Assembly (NCBI RefSeq): GCF_002105155.1
Contig: NW_019029013.1
Span: 124,001-188,000 of the forward strand
Direction of reading: 5' to 3'
From: Lobosporangium transversale
Taxonomy: Eukaryota > Mortierellomycota > Mortierellomycetes > Mortierellales > Mortierellaceae
Length of the DNA: 64,000 nt
Part shown: piece after piece, positions 25,464 through 38,768 of the stretch
Layout: every line of letters starts with the position of its first letter
How positions within the stretch are numbered: position 1 is the stretch's first letter
Position numbers and translations under genes: made by a program
The notes under the pieces: model-generated
What the model saw: only the letters and a program-made list of their open reading frames with translations
Told to the model about the DNA's origin: nothing
Database searches by the model: none

Positions 25464-27464
25464 TCTTGGTGTGAAGCCTTACTGAAGAAGTTTATTTCTA
25501 AGGGGAAATAGAGGATAATTAGTGGACTTAGTATAAGCTACGGCAACTGCTTACATTGTTTTGAGCACGTTCTGGACTCTTCTTGTTCTCCTTGAGATCC
25601 ACAATAATTGCCCTTTTATTTTATTTTTTTTTCCTAGGATCAAATCAAAGGAAATTCATGCGTTGTATTTTGACGCCCCACATCTGGGATCATTTGTAAT
25701 TCTTTGGTCCCATTTAAGATTTTTTGGTGGCCCAAGCTTGCTGCATATGAACCTTACAAAAAGCTTAAAAAAAATGTTTGGATGTATGTATATGTGTATA
25801 ATATACATGTACATGTACATGTTTTTCTGATGCATAAAAATATGTGGTGTCTGTGGTTAAGACTGGTTCTTCAAATTTGTATGGGATTGCCACTTATTCA
25901 ACCTTTAATGCAAAATAAACTCTTTGGTTGCTTGGATAATGTTGTGTAAACTTGAACCTCTTCATTACTGTTTATCACCCTGAACCTTACACCAGCATTC
26001 AGTGACTTATAAAGCAAACCCTGCTCCTAAAAGGAAGGAACCAAGCAATTGTCCGGGGATTTTTTTAAGGGTATAAAGTCAGGGAAACAGCTTCCTTTTA
26101 TTTCTCTTATTCTCTCTTCATCCTCTCTCCTTTTTTTTGAACTTAGGAATAAGGGTTTAAAAATAGCCATTTCTCGTCCTATTGCCAAAACCCTAGACCT
26201 CAATCCGGCGTCTCACCATTGGTTGGGTTTCGTCTCCTTCCTCCCATTGTTGACGCGTAGTGACTAAAAACAGGGAAGGAGAGAGAGAGATAATAATCCC
26301 CGAGCAATGATGTAACCCCCAGCTTCTGTGTACAAGGTATGTATAATAGGCATCAATTGATCAATCTCTTGTTAATGCATCGGAGATGCTTCTATTATTT
26401 ATTGTTATGGCCAGGGACAGTCCCTTGAACTTAATTGCGCTTGTCTATTAGACAAGGCAAGACGCGTGGAAGGTCCAAGCACCACAGGTGACAGACGGCA
26501 GATGACCAAAAGATAACATCAGAGGTGTAAATAATTCAATATCCGTTCTTTGCCCACTAGAGATAGATCCTGATAACAAATCCAACAGAGGAAAAAAACG
26601 ACAAGATAAAACACGGATGAAATTACGAATTTAGCCAATATTGGGAAATTGGCATTAAGAACTAGGAGCAGGGTAAGGAGAGTCTCGCTTCCCTCTTTGT
26701 CTTCGTTTTCCTAACTGATGGCCTGACTCAAAGAAATGTCTACATTGATCGAGCTTCGTCTCCTCTCTTAGAGTTTAAAGATGCCCGAATATTAAGACGA
26801 GTTTGGATTCGCAAATAGGGAAGACGCATCTCCTTCGTTATGGGCTTGTCATTGCTAGCAGGATTAAAGTATTATCGAAAATTAGGAAACATAATGCCAA
26901 CAAGCCTCGGAGGGCTCCACCACGATTGTTTCCTGAACTGCCCAACTGAGTGCGTAATTTGATGACGCAATATTATAAAAACAAAATGGATATATGAAGG
27001 ACAGGGCTGTAACCTTCTGCAAGAAATGAAGGAGTGGGTTGCGAAGACGCGAAACGATGTGGTGATACGCAAGGATGGCCTGTAATCTGATACAAAAAAA
27101 GTTGGCTAGTGTGCCTGCAGGTTCTTCATTCCATTAGAGTCATTAAGACTATGCCTCGCCTGCATAGCAACGCAAGCTTGCCCCATACTCCCTTCGCAGC
27201 ACCACTAATACGTTTGCAATATAACAAGTTGGTATTAGTATTTAAATATTCTTTGTCGAGGGATAGGCTGATTGAACACACTGATGCGCAGACTAAGCTT
27301 TTGCTGCCGGGACAAAGGCTGTATACGTACCTTGCACAGTCGCATAAGCCGCTGAGATATATAGTGGAGAAGGATTGAGTGTGATAAGTTGAATGGCTGT
27401 TGGGTAGAAAGGAGGAAGGAATGGAGTATAGGCAAGCGTCAGAAAGACATCTAGGATCATGTGG

Positions 27465-27680
27465 TCAATTCAGATTTAAGCTGGCACTCAAAGGGAGTAC
27501 GCGTAAGGAGAGTTGGGACTGGACAGGTTGCATTGAAAACAAGTCTGCAGAAGCCCTTCGTACAAGTTTCGTTACCTTGTCTTCTACAGCGATACTATTG
27601 ATTCACTCTGCTAAGTCATGTACCGGTCCAGTGCTGTTGAGGGCTGTTTGTAGAGTTTGGCGTTGGATGAACAAATCCAC
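27465..27680 (-). pseudogene. Possible decayed coding fragment
   Basis: On the minus strand one frame reads VDLFIQRQTLQTALNSTGP... for 25 codons, meets a TGA (27605-27603), then continues in the same frame for 45 codons (INSIAVEDKVTKLVRRASAD...) to TGA 27467-27465. Amino-acid composition is protein-like with a heptad-like Leu/Val pattern. No start codon, flanking splice signals or family can be assigned, so it may equally be chance. Confidence 0.2.
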
Positions 27681-27713
27681 TTGGTGGTGGGTTCACTCCT
27701 ATTCAATTTAGAG

Positions 27714-27719
27714 CACGTG
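27714..27719. promoter_or_regulatory. CACGTG E-box before the Vrl1-like gene
   Basis: A perfect CACGTG palindrome lies 93 bp upstream of the start codon at 27813. Such sites bind bHLH or bZIP factors in fungi. The position is suitable, but function is inferred. Confidence 0.35.
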
Positions 27720-27812
27720 GCTATTACGATTTTCCCGTGAAATATAATTCACTTCCTCTTGATCTACATCTTAATCTCTTCGCACTTCAATTTACTTGAC
27801 AGATAATGTGCC

Positions 27813-29112
27813 ATGGACCTGACGCGGTCCTTGTTCCAATCACCCGCAAGTGCCACTGCAACTGCAACCGCAGGGGATAACTCTGTGTTATATCATCCCT
27901 ATCATGATGACCGATTATGGCCCAGTACAACCACCAATCACTTCCTGTCCTTGCTCTTCTTTCAAGAATCCAATTCTGTTTCGACATCCGACCTCATCGA
28001 CCCCGAGCAACTCAAGCATGTCCAGTCCTTGAAACGGACATTTGAGACATGTTTAGCATCAATAGTTCGGGAACGAGACCGACAACATGGTCATCAGCTG
28101 GTCATTCTTTGTCCGGTCCAACAGTCGCTCATGGGCACTAATGCGCTTTTGAAATTGGAATGGGAATGGGGTGGCATGGATGAGGAATTCATCAGTACGT
28201 AACCAAAAAAATTACTTCGCCCTGTGATGATATTAAAAGTTTGTCTTACTTTATACTAACATTATAATTTCTTGCGCTTCACCTTGAATAAATATGTGAT
28301 ATAGTGAGCCATATTGTCCGTATCCCTGACAGAGATCATCCAGTGACTAAAAGCCTATCTGTTACAACTCTGAACGGACGCACCTTGATTGTCACAGATA
28401 CGACTGGTACAAAGCAAAAAGAAAAAAAGAAAAAAACGCTCTATCTCTGACATTGGTAACTTTATATGTCATTCGCACAATTGACCATCGACATATTCGC
28501 CTTATGAACATTGCATTTGTTTTTTCCTTAGTGACGACGGCCAAGGGATTTAAGCTCTTGAAGCAAGCGCGTCTTGTCTCGGAACAGATATTTTATGATG
28601 ATGAGGGAAGAGGCTGGCTTATTCAATTCATTGACCGCCCTCTCGTAGGAATCCCGCAAAATAACGATCAGATATTATTAGGTCATCCTACAACAAGTAC
28701 TGCAACCACTTTAATCCCAGAAGACAAAGGAAATGACATCACTTATCGCAATGAAAGCAACACTGACAGATTGACAGGATCATCGGGGTTATTTAGTCCT
28801 CCATTGCGCGCAGAGACCCATTCCCCAATAGCAGCTACTACCACCAGTCGCCGCAACCGGTATCGCTTGGGCCAGTACTCAATATATAATGCAACAGATC
28901 CTTACAGTTATGTCCACAGACGATCCAAAGGACGACCTTTCTTGACCCTTCATATTGTGCTGCAACGTTTCCCTGGCGTATCACAGAAACTGGAAAAATT
29001 GATTATGGATTTCAATGACGCGATGATGGCGAAAAACAACTTGGATGATATACGGACTGCTGTGGATCGTCTTTTAGCCAATAGTGTGGAGGTATATATA
29101 TTTTTTCAATGG

Positions 29113-29143
<31 letters not shown>

Positions 29144-32100
29144 ATTATCAGACAACCCATATCATTAATAGCGATTCCTCATTTCATATTTTCATATTTT
29201 AGCTCATGAATAAACTGGACTCGAAAATACTTATGAGACTGTTAGACGAATACAAAGTGACAGTAGATGTATTGGATCAGCTTTTAGAGAATCACATCAT
29301 GAATTCAACCTATGATATTGTATTCTTCAAAATCACCCTTCAATTTAAGCAACAAGACTGGGATTTATCAGAGGCTATAAGGGATCTCCGGGTAATGCTT
29401 GTGTTCTATGATGCTTTCTGACTATCCAACGGGATTAGTAGAGCTAGCAATGTAGAAAGTTAGCTGACATTTTATCTTGCTCAGAATTTAGATCTTGTTC
29501 AGATTGGACTATCGGATACTCCACAACACTATCAATGTCTTGTCTCTGCATTGAATGAATTCCAGTCCATTGGAATACTGCGGACACCCGAAGAGAAACT
29601 AAATTACTTGATAAGGTCTGTTCGAGTGGCTAGCACATTATCTGGAGGGGCAGATGACCTTATTCCCATCTTGCTTCTTACAGTTCTTCGCTCAGATATC
29701 AGCAATTTGGCATCAAATCTTTATTATATGAAGAACTTCGTCCTATTTGGAGACCCATCAAGCGGTGAATATGGATACTCTCTTTCTACGCTGGAAGCTG
29801 TCTCACGATACATTATTACCCATATCAAACAATTATTGCCATTCTCAGCCAAAAATCAGGAGTATTGGGACATGGTCCGTTCAGGTGATATGAAAGGAAT
29901 CAAAAATATTTTTTCTGAAGCTTCAGAATGTAATCAAACTAAGCAAAAACAACAACCATTATCGGCGTCACCTTTACTTCGAAGAACGTCAGTGGCAAGT
30001 TTTGGAACTGATAGTGATCATTCTATGCCTGAGTCAGTTATCCAGGAGCCACCATCTATCTCCGCTATAAAGAGTCGAGATTTTGTTGGTAATAATGGTG
30101 TATTGATAGCCTGTCAAGCACAGCAGATGGAAGTACTACGATACCTTGTGGAGGAGCAAGGTCAGTCGGTGGACGTGTGGAATTATGAAGGCAAAACTCC
30201 ACTCATGCTCTGTGCCAACTTGAAGAATAAGGATATGATTCAATTTATTCTTCATCAGGCTCAGGGTATTAAGGAAGCAGATCTAAAGGCTATTATTAAT
30301 AGACAGGATGTACTTGGAAATACTGCGGTCCATGTGTGTGTGGCGGCCAAAAAGGATAATAGAGAAAATCTGGTAGTTCTAGAAGAACTCTTGAAATCTG
30401 AACCTGACCTTGGTCTTCCCAATAACGAGGGCGATACTCCACTCATCATCTCTGCAAAAAAGCAGCAGGACGACTATAGTAAAGACCGTGATCGTGATCA
30501 TGGCGGAAACCAAATCATATCGGCTCTTACCAAAAAGATGGCACCCAGAGATTTGGACCGACAGAATAATAGTGGTGATACAGCGCTTCATTTCATAAAT
30601 GATCCGAAGCTGATCCAGGATTTGATCTCATGTGGAGCAAATCCAGATATTGAAAACTATGCAGGATGGACGCCTCTCCTGAAATGGACTCTTCATGATA
30701 ACACCGCTGCCGTTGAAAGCTTATTGGCGACTGGTGATTGTGTGGACCCATTGATAACAGACTCAAGAGGTTATACGCCACTACATATGGCGTGTCTTCG
30801 AGGTAATTTAGAGATGGTCAAACTACTAGAAGAACGGACGTCAATGGTCGATATTCAGTCTGCAGTGGATGGCAGTACCCCTCTTCAATTAGCATGTCAA
30901 TCAAATTCAGCTGTCGTGGTCGAATTTTTATTGCAGAGGGGCGCTAATCCGGAATTGAGAGACTGGGCAAACGAGTCGCCGGCAGATATGACGAATGACC
31001 CTATAATTCTTGATATGCTCGACAATGCAATGCTTTTCTGGGATAGTGATGATCATTGTTATGTTCATAACAGGAGTTCAGAAAAGTCTTCTCTATCATT
31101 GTCGTTGTCCAAGGTCCAAGGAAAGAAGCCAACTCCATCAAGCAATTTACCTAAGAAAGCTATCCGAGTTGTCAGAGGAACTATGGAGCGGGATGGTAAA
31201 GTCCGATATATCGTCAAGAGTGGAGCGGTAAAGTTTTATGGCCTTTCTATGTCTTCATGATACTAAGGCAGCTGTTTTGGTTATCGCAAGGATATACTGC
31301 GAACTAATATGCTAAAAATTATTGACTACATTTGCCAAAAATCAATACATAACTATACATGTCCACTCTTATAGTCCTCAGGCCCGTCAACCATTGTAAC
31401 AATGTTGCGATCATTAGAGGATTTTCAGTTCTTGCGGCAAAACCTATTAATTGAAGGGCCTGATGCTTGTATACCCTCGCTCAAAGATTTTTATTCGCCC
31501 TTTTTGCTCTCTCCAAGCCGACCTTCTAAAACTGTTCTTGCGATATCTGCCAGAAGGTTGGACATGTTCTTGAACTATCTGTCAAGCCATCCAGTCCTAG
31601 CTAACCACGAACTAGTTTGGGAGTTCATATTAATACCGGAGTTGCAGGTAAGTGATAGAGAGACAGTATACTCCCCGCAAGCGCCTGACTAAGTATTTGA
31701 CGTCGACATTTTTTTTTTTTTTAAAAAAAAATAATAAAAGCGTGATTTAATATTAGAGCGATCAATGATTAAGCAGGAGAATGCAATCGACAGTATCTTT
31801 GACAATTTCCCATCCACTATCGAGAACCTGGAGCATGAAGAGATGTATTTCCATCATTTGAACGAAGAGGTCTTGAGACTGGAGGCAGCAGTACAGCAAG
31901 TTAGAAAGTGTGCTAGGAAATTGAGTCGAAGCACACAAGGTCAGCGCATTGATCCGAAGACTATGGTATATTTTATATGATATCAGCGATCCCGCTACTG
32001 GATAAAGGGCTTACCATATGCTGTTGTTGCCATCTCTCTCTCTTTTTTTTTTTTTTTTTTTTTTTTTGGTTACATACAGATGTACCTCAGCAGCTCGATA

Positions 32101-33615
32101 TTTTGGCAGGAGCCTTGGATCGGTCATACTTGATTGACTTTGATAATAAGAGCGAATATGTTAATGCAACAAAAGCGATTGCCTCAACGCAAACTACTAT
32201 GCGTGCTTCTGACATTGAGTCATTTGGAAACTTGTTTGAAGGTAGACCAGAGAACCTTTAGTGTTATTATTCTTGTAGTTATCTTTACTTACCCATATAT
32301 TTATTTAATACGCTGATAATTTATTTAACGATTTTTCGTTTTAGACTTTTCATTTGTGATTGATGGGACATTGAAGGCGCTGAAACACCCACAGGAAATC
32401 ATCGCGTCTATACGGCAACTGAGAGTGGTAGCGCAGAAAACAGAACAATCAATGCGTCGGAATGATATGTGGCGGTCGGGATTATTTACTATTGGAGGAG
32501 GGGCCAAGTATGCAGTCAATGGTGCAGGTGCAGCGCTTGGTGCAGTTGGACATGTGGCCACTTCAGCCTTCGGAGCTGTCTCTGAGTCTTTCGCCTCAGG
32601 ATCCGGAAGAAGGCAGCACATAAGGGCTGCATCCGAAAGCGCCGTGGGCAGGTCATCTAAGATTAGATCTGCCCCTTCGTCACCATCTTCTTCAACACCG
32701 CAAGTTATATCACCTTCGACACCACCATTGTTACCATATAACAAACGCTCATCTTTAGTTATGAAACTGACGCCTAGCATGTCTCAAACCAGCTTGACTA
32801 GCGCCGCTAGTAGTAACAGCATCATCTCCAGTCCATTTCGATCACGTAGAGGCGGCCAGAGTCCAGTCACGAAAAACATGATGACTAGTACATCTCTCCA
32901 CACGCCGCCATTCTCGTCCATTACTACAGTAACCTCTTCAAAGTCAACAGCCCAGGCTTCGTCCTTGGAAGAGATCGAAGGCAAAATTGGAGAAGCGTCC
33001 AGCCTATTGAACAGTTTGCGGGGATCGCTCTTTGAAGAGCTAGCGCATTTACAGAACCACCATACCAAGGAGCTGGAAAAAGCTATGAGAGACTTTGGGG
33101 CACGCCAACTTCAGATTGAGAGGAGCCGTTTACACGATATGATCGGGATATTAAATGACCTTCGGATTGAGTCCAATACCACTGCTTTCTCTACTAGGAT
33201 AGCAGCTGTTGCTGTGACAGACGGCATCCAAGTTACAGGCTCGAACTCGAGTGTTGCGGGTGGGTCACGATCGCTCATGGAACCGAATTTGGATTTGACA
33301 TTAGGAAGAATTAGTCGGAATATCAGTCGTCAGTCTTCGATCCATGCAAAGACACCAAGAGTCGGCTCTGGAGCCTCATTGATAGGTGATGGGGTAGGGT
33401 CCCTGTTTGAGTTTGGGGACGATGAGAAAGTGGAGGTACGGAAGTATCAGCGCCAGCAGCATGAACATCAGCGTAAGAATAGTGCCAATCGCGAATCGGG
33501 CCACGGCCGTAACATGGTGTCCGAAGATGGCCAAAACAACGGAAGCACTAGTAGGAAGGATATAAACTCTGATCAAGAGGACGTGCTGAGCGAGAAAATA
33601 CCATTTGACGACTAA
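27813..33615 (+). CDS. VRL1: VPS9-ankyrin-PX-BAR trafficking protein (Vrl1-type)
   Basis: Endosomal guanine-nucleotide-exchange/sorting protein resembling budding-yeast Vrl1, the VPS9 subunit of the VINE SNX-BAR coat. Exons: 27813-28194, 28305-28406, 28532-29091, 29203-29391, 29485-31227, 31375-31647, 31759-31939, 32080-32241, 32345-33615, giving about 1,620 residues. The VPS9 core reads DDLIPILLLTVLRSDISNL (about residue 468 on; domain about 380-510). Ankyrin repeats follow (about 605-925; NYEGKTPLMLCANL, SRGYTPLHMACLRGN). The PX-type segment includes RSLEDFQFLRQNLLIEGPDA (about 960-1090), and then coiled, BAR-like helices are interrupted by a roughly 150-residue Ser/Thr-rich insert. Rab5-family GTPases are the expected substrate of VPS9 domains and phosphoinositides the expected ligand of PX (family knowledge). 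The exon 7/8 junction is uncertain: donor 31940 with acceptor 32079, or donor 31966 with acceptor 32090, differ by five residues. Exon 7 uses the second AG of a TAGAG acceptor. Confidence 0.85.
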
Positions 33616-35834
33616 ACATTGTATTAGCAATATCAGCAGAAAAAAAATAAAAAGTCAGCTCTGTATACTTATTCTACTCTATTTTCATCAATCACATCGC
33701 GCCTTGGAATATCTCATAGTAATAAAGCTTGCTTTTGGCTTACCAAACCGGAAGGCACTGGCTAATTTGCTCTTTACCCTTCCCTTCCATGCATTAACGG
33801 CTTCAAGCATACCACTGCTATGAAGGAGGTGAGGCTTTTACAACATTACGGGAACCTGTTAATGGAATAAAGACTTGAATATCGGATAAAACCAGTTTCA
33901 GTGACACAGCAACTGTTACTCTTGGTGGGCGACTTTTTTCTTCTCTGATCATTGTAATGATATAAGCCGTTGAAAGGGTCTATGTGGGCTCTTCAGGTCT
34001 GTGGATAAAGCCGCGCCCATCTACATGCTAATTATAATATCAGAGATAGAAAAGATGCAGTGGAGGTATGTAAAAGAGTCCTCCTCTCATAAACATGTTG
34101 ATTATTGAAGGAAAATGTTTGGCAATCTTCATTGCCTCAACGAGAGAAAAAATAAAATAAAATGAAATGAGAATGTCTGCCCTAACTAGACAACTGCATA
34201 CGGATGTTAGTCTAACAGTGGCTCTGTCCTGTTTACAGGGATGAAAAACAAGAAAAAAAGTCAATCGTTCCATCCGCACATTTTGGAGAATGGTATACAA
34301 TATAAATTGATTTTTTTTTTTCTTGAAAGATGTCTACATTTCGACTACTCCGTGATCGCTCATAGGGGTTTTTTTACTCGTCTATAAACCAAGAGTAAAA
34401 GTGAATAGACGTAATGCCACTGACAAGCTAATGATTGCTGAACTTTTAACGCTTCCCTGTAGTATTTTGTAACATCTCTAAACACGAGCTGGCGAGATCA
34501 AGGCTTGAGCTCTGTTTTATTGAAGTTCAAGGTGGTTTTTTTGTCGTTACTGCGAGATAGAAAAAAGACGTCATGTCACATTTATACTTTCTCTTCTCTT
34601 TCTTCTTCCTCCACAGTTATTTCCTTAGTATTTGCATTGTCCGTTTTACAAATCAATACACTCATGATGTTATATGATAGCTCTATTAGTCATATGTATG
34701 CTGCTGTCATTCTTTATTCATATGGCTTCAGCACGGTCTCAAATGCTGTACTGAAATGGCAACAACACTCACGGGTTTTTCATGATACATCATCACCAAC
34801 GCTTCATATTCACTTCTATTCAAGAAAAGAAACTTTTGATAATGCTCCTAGCGCTAAAACGAGTAACTCTCCTCAGTTTCAAAAGTGTCTGCGCTTTTGT
34901 TATAGAGTGAAAGCAAAGTGCCATGCTGGAGCTCTAATTTGATGCTTTTGCTTTTTCTCTAACTCTTGAACCATAAAGCGGGCAAAGTTGCCCGTTTAGA
35001 GAGTTCAGCTTTCACCAACTTATAGGCAGGCTAGATTCAGTTCTCTGTGCTTCCTACCAGCATAAGAAGTCGCACATACAACTATAGCGTATGGTGGCGC
35101 CGCCAGAGCCGTAATCTACTTGATAATTGGCATTATAACACGGACTGAAGTAATGAGATGCAATCAATGCATTGACGCATGTGAATGCATGTCAAGGAGG
35201 TTAAAAAATTGTAAAAACCAAATATCACACCTTCTACCCTGTCTCTTTTATTTTCTATCTCCTTCCTATCCTCTTCTTTCCTCGAGATTTGTTGCCAAGC
35301 CTCCATACTGGCCCAAAGATGGTGGTCATTCCGGGACGCCCTCTCTTTTTTTTTTTTTTTTTTTTTTTCGATCGATTGATTGCAGGCTTTGGTTCTTGTC
35401 TCTAACAGCAATAGTACCAAGTCAAGTCGCTGGGAATGAAGCTGCTGGCATTTATGGATATTTCACTATTGTGTTTTGCGTCTAACCAATCTGTCAATAA
35501 AAAAAAGAAAAGAATAAACTCACCGATACTTATCTTCGCGTTTTAATAAATTAAATTGACCTTGCCTGTTTCCGCCTTCTGACAAGTCTTTATAACATTT
35601 TGTATTTATTTACGACCTGTATCTCGCAAGAAACATTCTTACGTCTATGCTTTCTACTTTTTGTTAGTCTGCATTCCTCTACTTCTCCGCATAACGGCGG
35701 TAGTAAATAACAAAAGTACTATATAGTGCACTTCTTGAAAGTTCTTTTATTGTTATTATTTTTAATTTTTACAAATAATAAGGAACTATCCATAATCACC
35801 GTCTTCATTTTTTTTTTTTTTTTTGTTTAAGCAT
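33616..35834. other. Intergenic DNA between convergent genes
   Basis: About 2.2 kb between the 3' ends of the Vrl1-like gene and the acyl-CoA synthetase gene. The frame at about 34505-34942 on the plus strand is 145 codons but has a low-complexity start, no motif and no neighbouring exon signals. A 24-nt T run lies at 35345-35368. An AT-rich tract from 35690 to 35825 probably holds the poly(A) region of the minus-strand gene. No gene is supported. Confidence 0.5.
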
Positions 35835-38768
35835 TTAAAGTTTAGCAGACACCATCTGTCGCAGCTCCTCATACATGGCCTGGATATGCTCTTTGAAGTA
35901 TTCTCGGACTTGCGGTCGGCGGATCTTGAGCGTTGGTGTGACCATTCCATTCTCGACTGAGAACATATCCGTTGTCAAATGAACCTTCTTGGCCAACTCA
36001 TATCCATTCAGACCTCCAACTCGACCTGCCTTTTCTAACTCCTGTATAAACGCCGCTTTGACTCTGGGATCACTCAAGAGTCGAGCATACCCCTCCATAT
36101 CACCAGGCTTTACCTCTTGAGCATCATTTCCTTCACTTGTCACCACAGCATTAGCGAACGGCAGGAATGTCTCCGGATCGGGAATGGCTACAGCCACGAG
36201 CATACTCTCAAGTGAGTCCCCGTGCACATAGATTTGCATCACCAAATTGCAGCGAGCCGTTAAGATATTCTCGATTTTTTCTGGAGCAACATACTCGCCC
36301 TGGGCTAACTAAAGAGGGGAAAAAAAATTAAACCAAATCAATAAATCCAACATATTGACAATCATTGGAGGAGTCCACATTATTTTTATTCACTTACCTT
36401 GAATATGTTTTTCTTGCGATCAACAATCGTAAGGCATCCACGATCATCCATAACCCCAATATCCCCGGTGGCTAGCCATCCCTCTGGATCAACAGCTTCT
36501 CGTGTGCTCGCTTCGTCCTTAAAATAGCCTTTGAAGATTGGAGCTCCTCGTAGCTGGATCTCCCCTCGAGGGAAAGGTTGATCTGTGGTGAGATAGTTCA
36601 GTTCTGGAACATCCACAAGTTTGAGTTCTATTCCAGGACGAGGGCAGCCTACATGGCCAGAAACGTGTTCACTGAGGAAAAAGGGGAAAAGAAGAGATCA
36701 GTGATGAGACATTTGGTCGGTATGTATAATAGGAAAATAAAACAAAAATAGTAATTATCATGATGATAATATTAAACAAACATGAAGACGATACAACTAT
36801 TTCCACGTACTCGGGGAGTGTAACTGTAGCAATACTTGTTGTTTCAGTTGAGCCATATCCCTCAGCTACGACACAGCTGAAAACAACTCTCAAAAAGTCG
36901 AGGACCTCCTTGGCGACAGGGGCACTTCCGGTTCCCAGGACTTGAACTCTTCCTCCGAGGGCCATCTTGACCTTGTTGAACAAGAGTCGGTCCCAGAGCG
37001 GATGATGAACACCTTTCCCTGCGTGAAGGTTAGCAAGCTTCACAGCTACCGCATGGCGTGATAATTTACCAACAGCCCCTGGTGCATCTACTGTAGCCGC
37101 TACAACCCGAGCATAGATTCGATTCAATAACCGAGGGACTGTTGTGAAAAACGTTGGCTTGAGCTCATTGACATCATCCATTAGCGCCAGCATATCTCCA
37201 TGAAAGAATCCGGTTTTGCAGCCCACGGATGTACTAACCAGAATCCCTACACGGCCCATGATATGAGCTAGCGGTAAATAGCTATTTATAAAGTTGTTTT
37301 TTTTTTTTTTTTTTTTTTTTTTCGTTCAGTAAGAATGGGAAAATTAAATCTTCATTGTAAGAAACATCAAACAGCATTACCTGAGGACTACGTCGTCGGG
37401 GGCAATGTGTGTTCCCTCATAGCAAGTGCCGACTGCGGCAATGAAATTCTTATGCGTCAGCATGGCACCTTTCTATCATTAGTTAAAAAGAAAGGCCCTC
37501 ATAGTATAAGCATTACATGCATTTTGTATGATCATTTGACGCTTCTTAAGACATTTTGATGCTTTTACGGACCGGTTGGCCCGTAGTCCCGCTTGTGTAA
37601 CATAATGTAGCCACTTCGTCCTTCTTTGGCGGGGTATGTGGGCGCGGAAACTCCTTTCCAAGGGCTTCGATTTCCTCAAAGTCATAGACTTTAATGCCAT
37701 TCTCATTACTCAAGGAACGGATGACATTCAAATCAACGACAGCATTAGGAGCAGAACGGGAGGTATCGTAAAGCGAATCCATGCTGATGATGGCCTGCAA
37801 GCTTGACAGCTTGTGTGCGATCTTAAGTAGGGCGACAATGTGGTTGGCTGGATTTACAGAGAAGGAAATATATAGAACATTTGTGTGAATATTATATTTT
37901 TGCCAGGGAGCAAGGGGCTAGATCGCATCTTGAGTCTTATTCTCCAAGACAGTGTTTTAACAAGTGACACGAGATGGTTACTTACCGCTACAAACGACAA
38001 CTCTGATCTCAGCGTGGTTACTAACATACTCGATTGAATCCGGGCCAAGAGTATCATAGAGTGCGACATTAACCAAATTGTAGAAGTAGCAGCTCATTTC
38101 CGTGATGTACCACTCTGGTCGTCCTAATGACCAGATACCGAGTGCCCAACGGTTCAGCTGTGAGTTTCCGAGGAAAGATTCGTTCAGATGCATGATCCCA
38201 CTGCCAAAAGCATTAATGCGTTGGTCAATCTGCTGAAAGGTCTCCCATGTAAAGCTGTCGTAGGTGCGTGTTGTAGGATTGTATGGACGATGGCCAATGA
38301 ACTCTTTGTCTGGGAATTGAGCAAGTCCTATTAAAATAAATAAATAGATAAATAGATAAGTACAGCGACTAAACTTTATCCTTTTTAATGTCTCATTTCG
38401 CTCTTCCGCATAAATCTCAACCTTTTTTTCCCACTCCACATTTTTTTTTCCCCAGTAATTTAGTATCTTAACATACCATGCTGAAAGAGCTCATAGAGGG
38501 TCTCAACATGAGGTGCGCTGCGGATATGGCTAACGAGTTCATCAGCGAAAGCAGCGTGCCTGTAATGCCCTATACATAGCATCAAATGGAAATGCAATAA
38601 CCATTTTATACTGTCATAAGTTTCTTTGAGCCGTAAGTGTTTCTATACGCGATACTAAGGCTGATTTGTGTGTGTATATTTGTTATTGTTACCAGTAGCG
38701 CCCGGGGTTTTCGTTCCTGGGAGCTCGATGCTTTGTTTCTCAAGGTCGTATTTTGGGAAGACAGGCAT
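35835..38768 (-). CDS. Long-chain acyl-CoA synthetase, peroxisomal signal
   Basis: Activates long-chain fatty acids with ATP and CoA (AMP-forming). Eight exons: 38768-38693, 38569-38477, 38327-37986, 37847-37573, 37472-37381, 37281-36811, 36671-36398, 36308-35835; total 698 residues, the normal size for the FAA/LACS family. The N-terminus reads MPVFPKYDLEKQSIELPGTK, then PGATGHYRHAAF as in fungal LACS. Motifs: AMP-binding YTSGTTGQPKGAMLTHKN split by an intron (about 254-270), a second nucleotide-binding block EGYGSTET, GDIGVMDDRGCLTIVDRKKN, and KLAQGEYVAPEKIEN with the C-terminal-domain Lys. The last residues are SAKL; AKL is a canonical PTS1 peroxisome-import signal, pointing to beta-oxidation. 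One donor (GTCCGT after GTTGQP) is atypical but keeps the frame. The region upstream of the start codon is purine-rich on the plus strand, hence a pyrimidine-rich leader in the gene's sense. Confidence 0.93.

Larger units (their letters stand above)
22234..27464. other. Gene-poor, microsatellite-rich region
   Basis: About 5.2 kb without a supported gene. The first 300 bp probably hold the promoter of the minus-strand gene on the left. It contains several long homopolymers (A at about 23030-23056; T at about 23896-23916, 24446-24476 and 24667-24689) and several microsatellites. The stretch 24820-25160 is open on the plus strand (starting MVPMKPIKNDLDNMSANG) but shows no motif or splice-supported extension. 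Around 26070 a TATA-like word is followed by a pyrimidine-rich stretch, but no reading frame follows it. Confidence 0.5.

Noticed and set aside
34505-34942. 145-codon plus-strand open frame
   Set aside because: It starts in low-complexity sequence, has no motif, no plausible splice partners and no promoter-like lead-in. It lies between two convergent gene ends.
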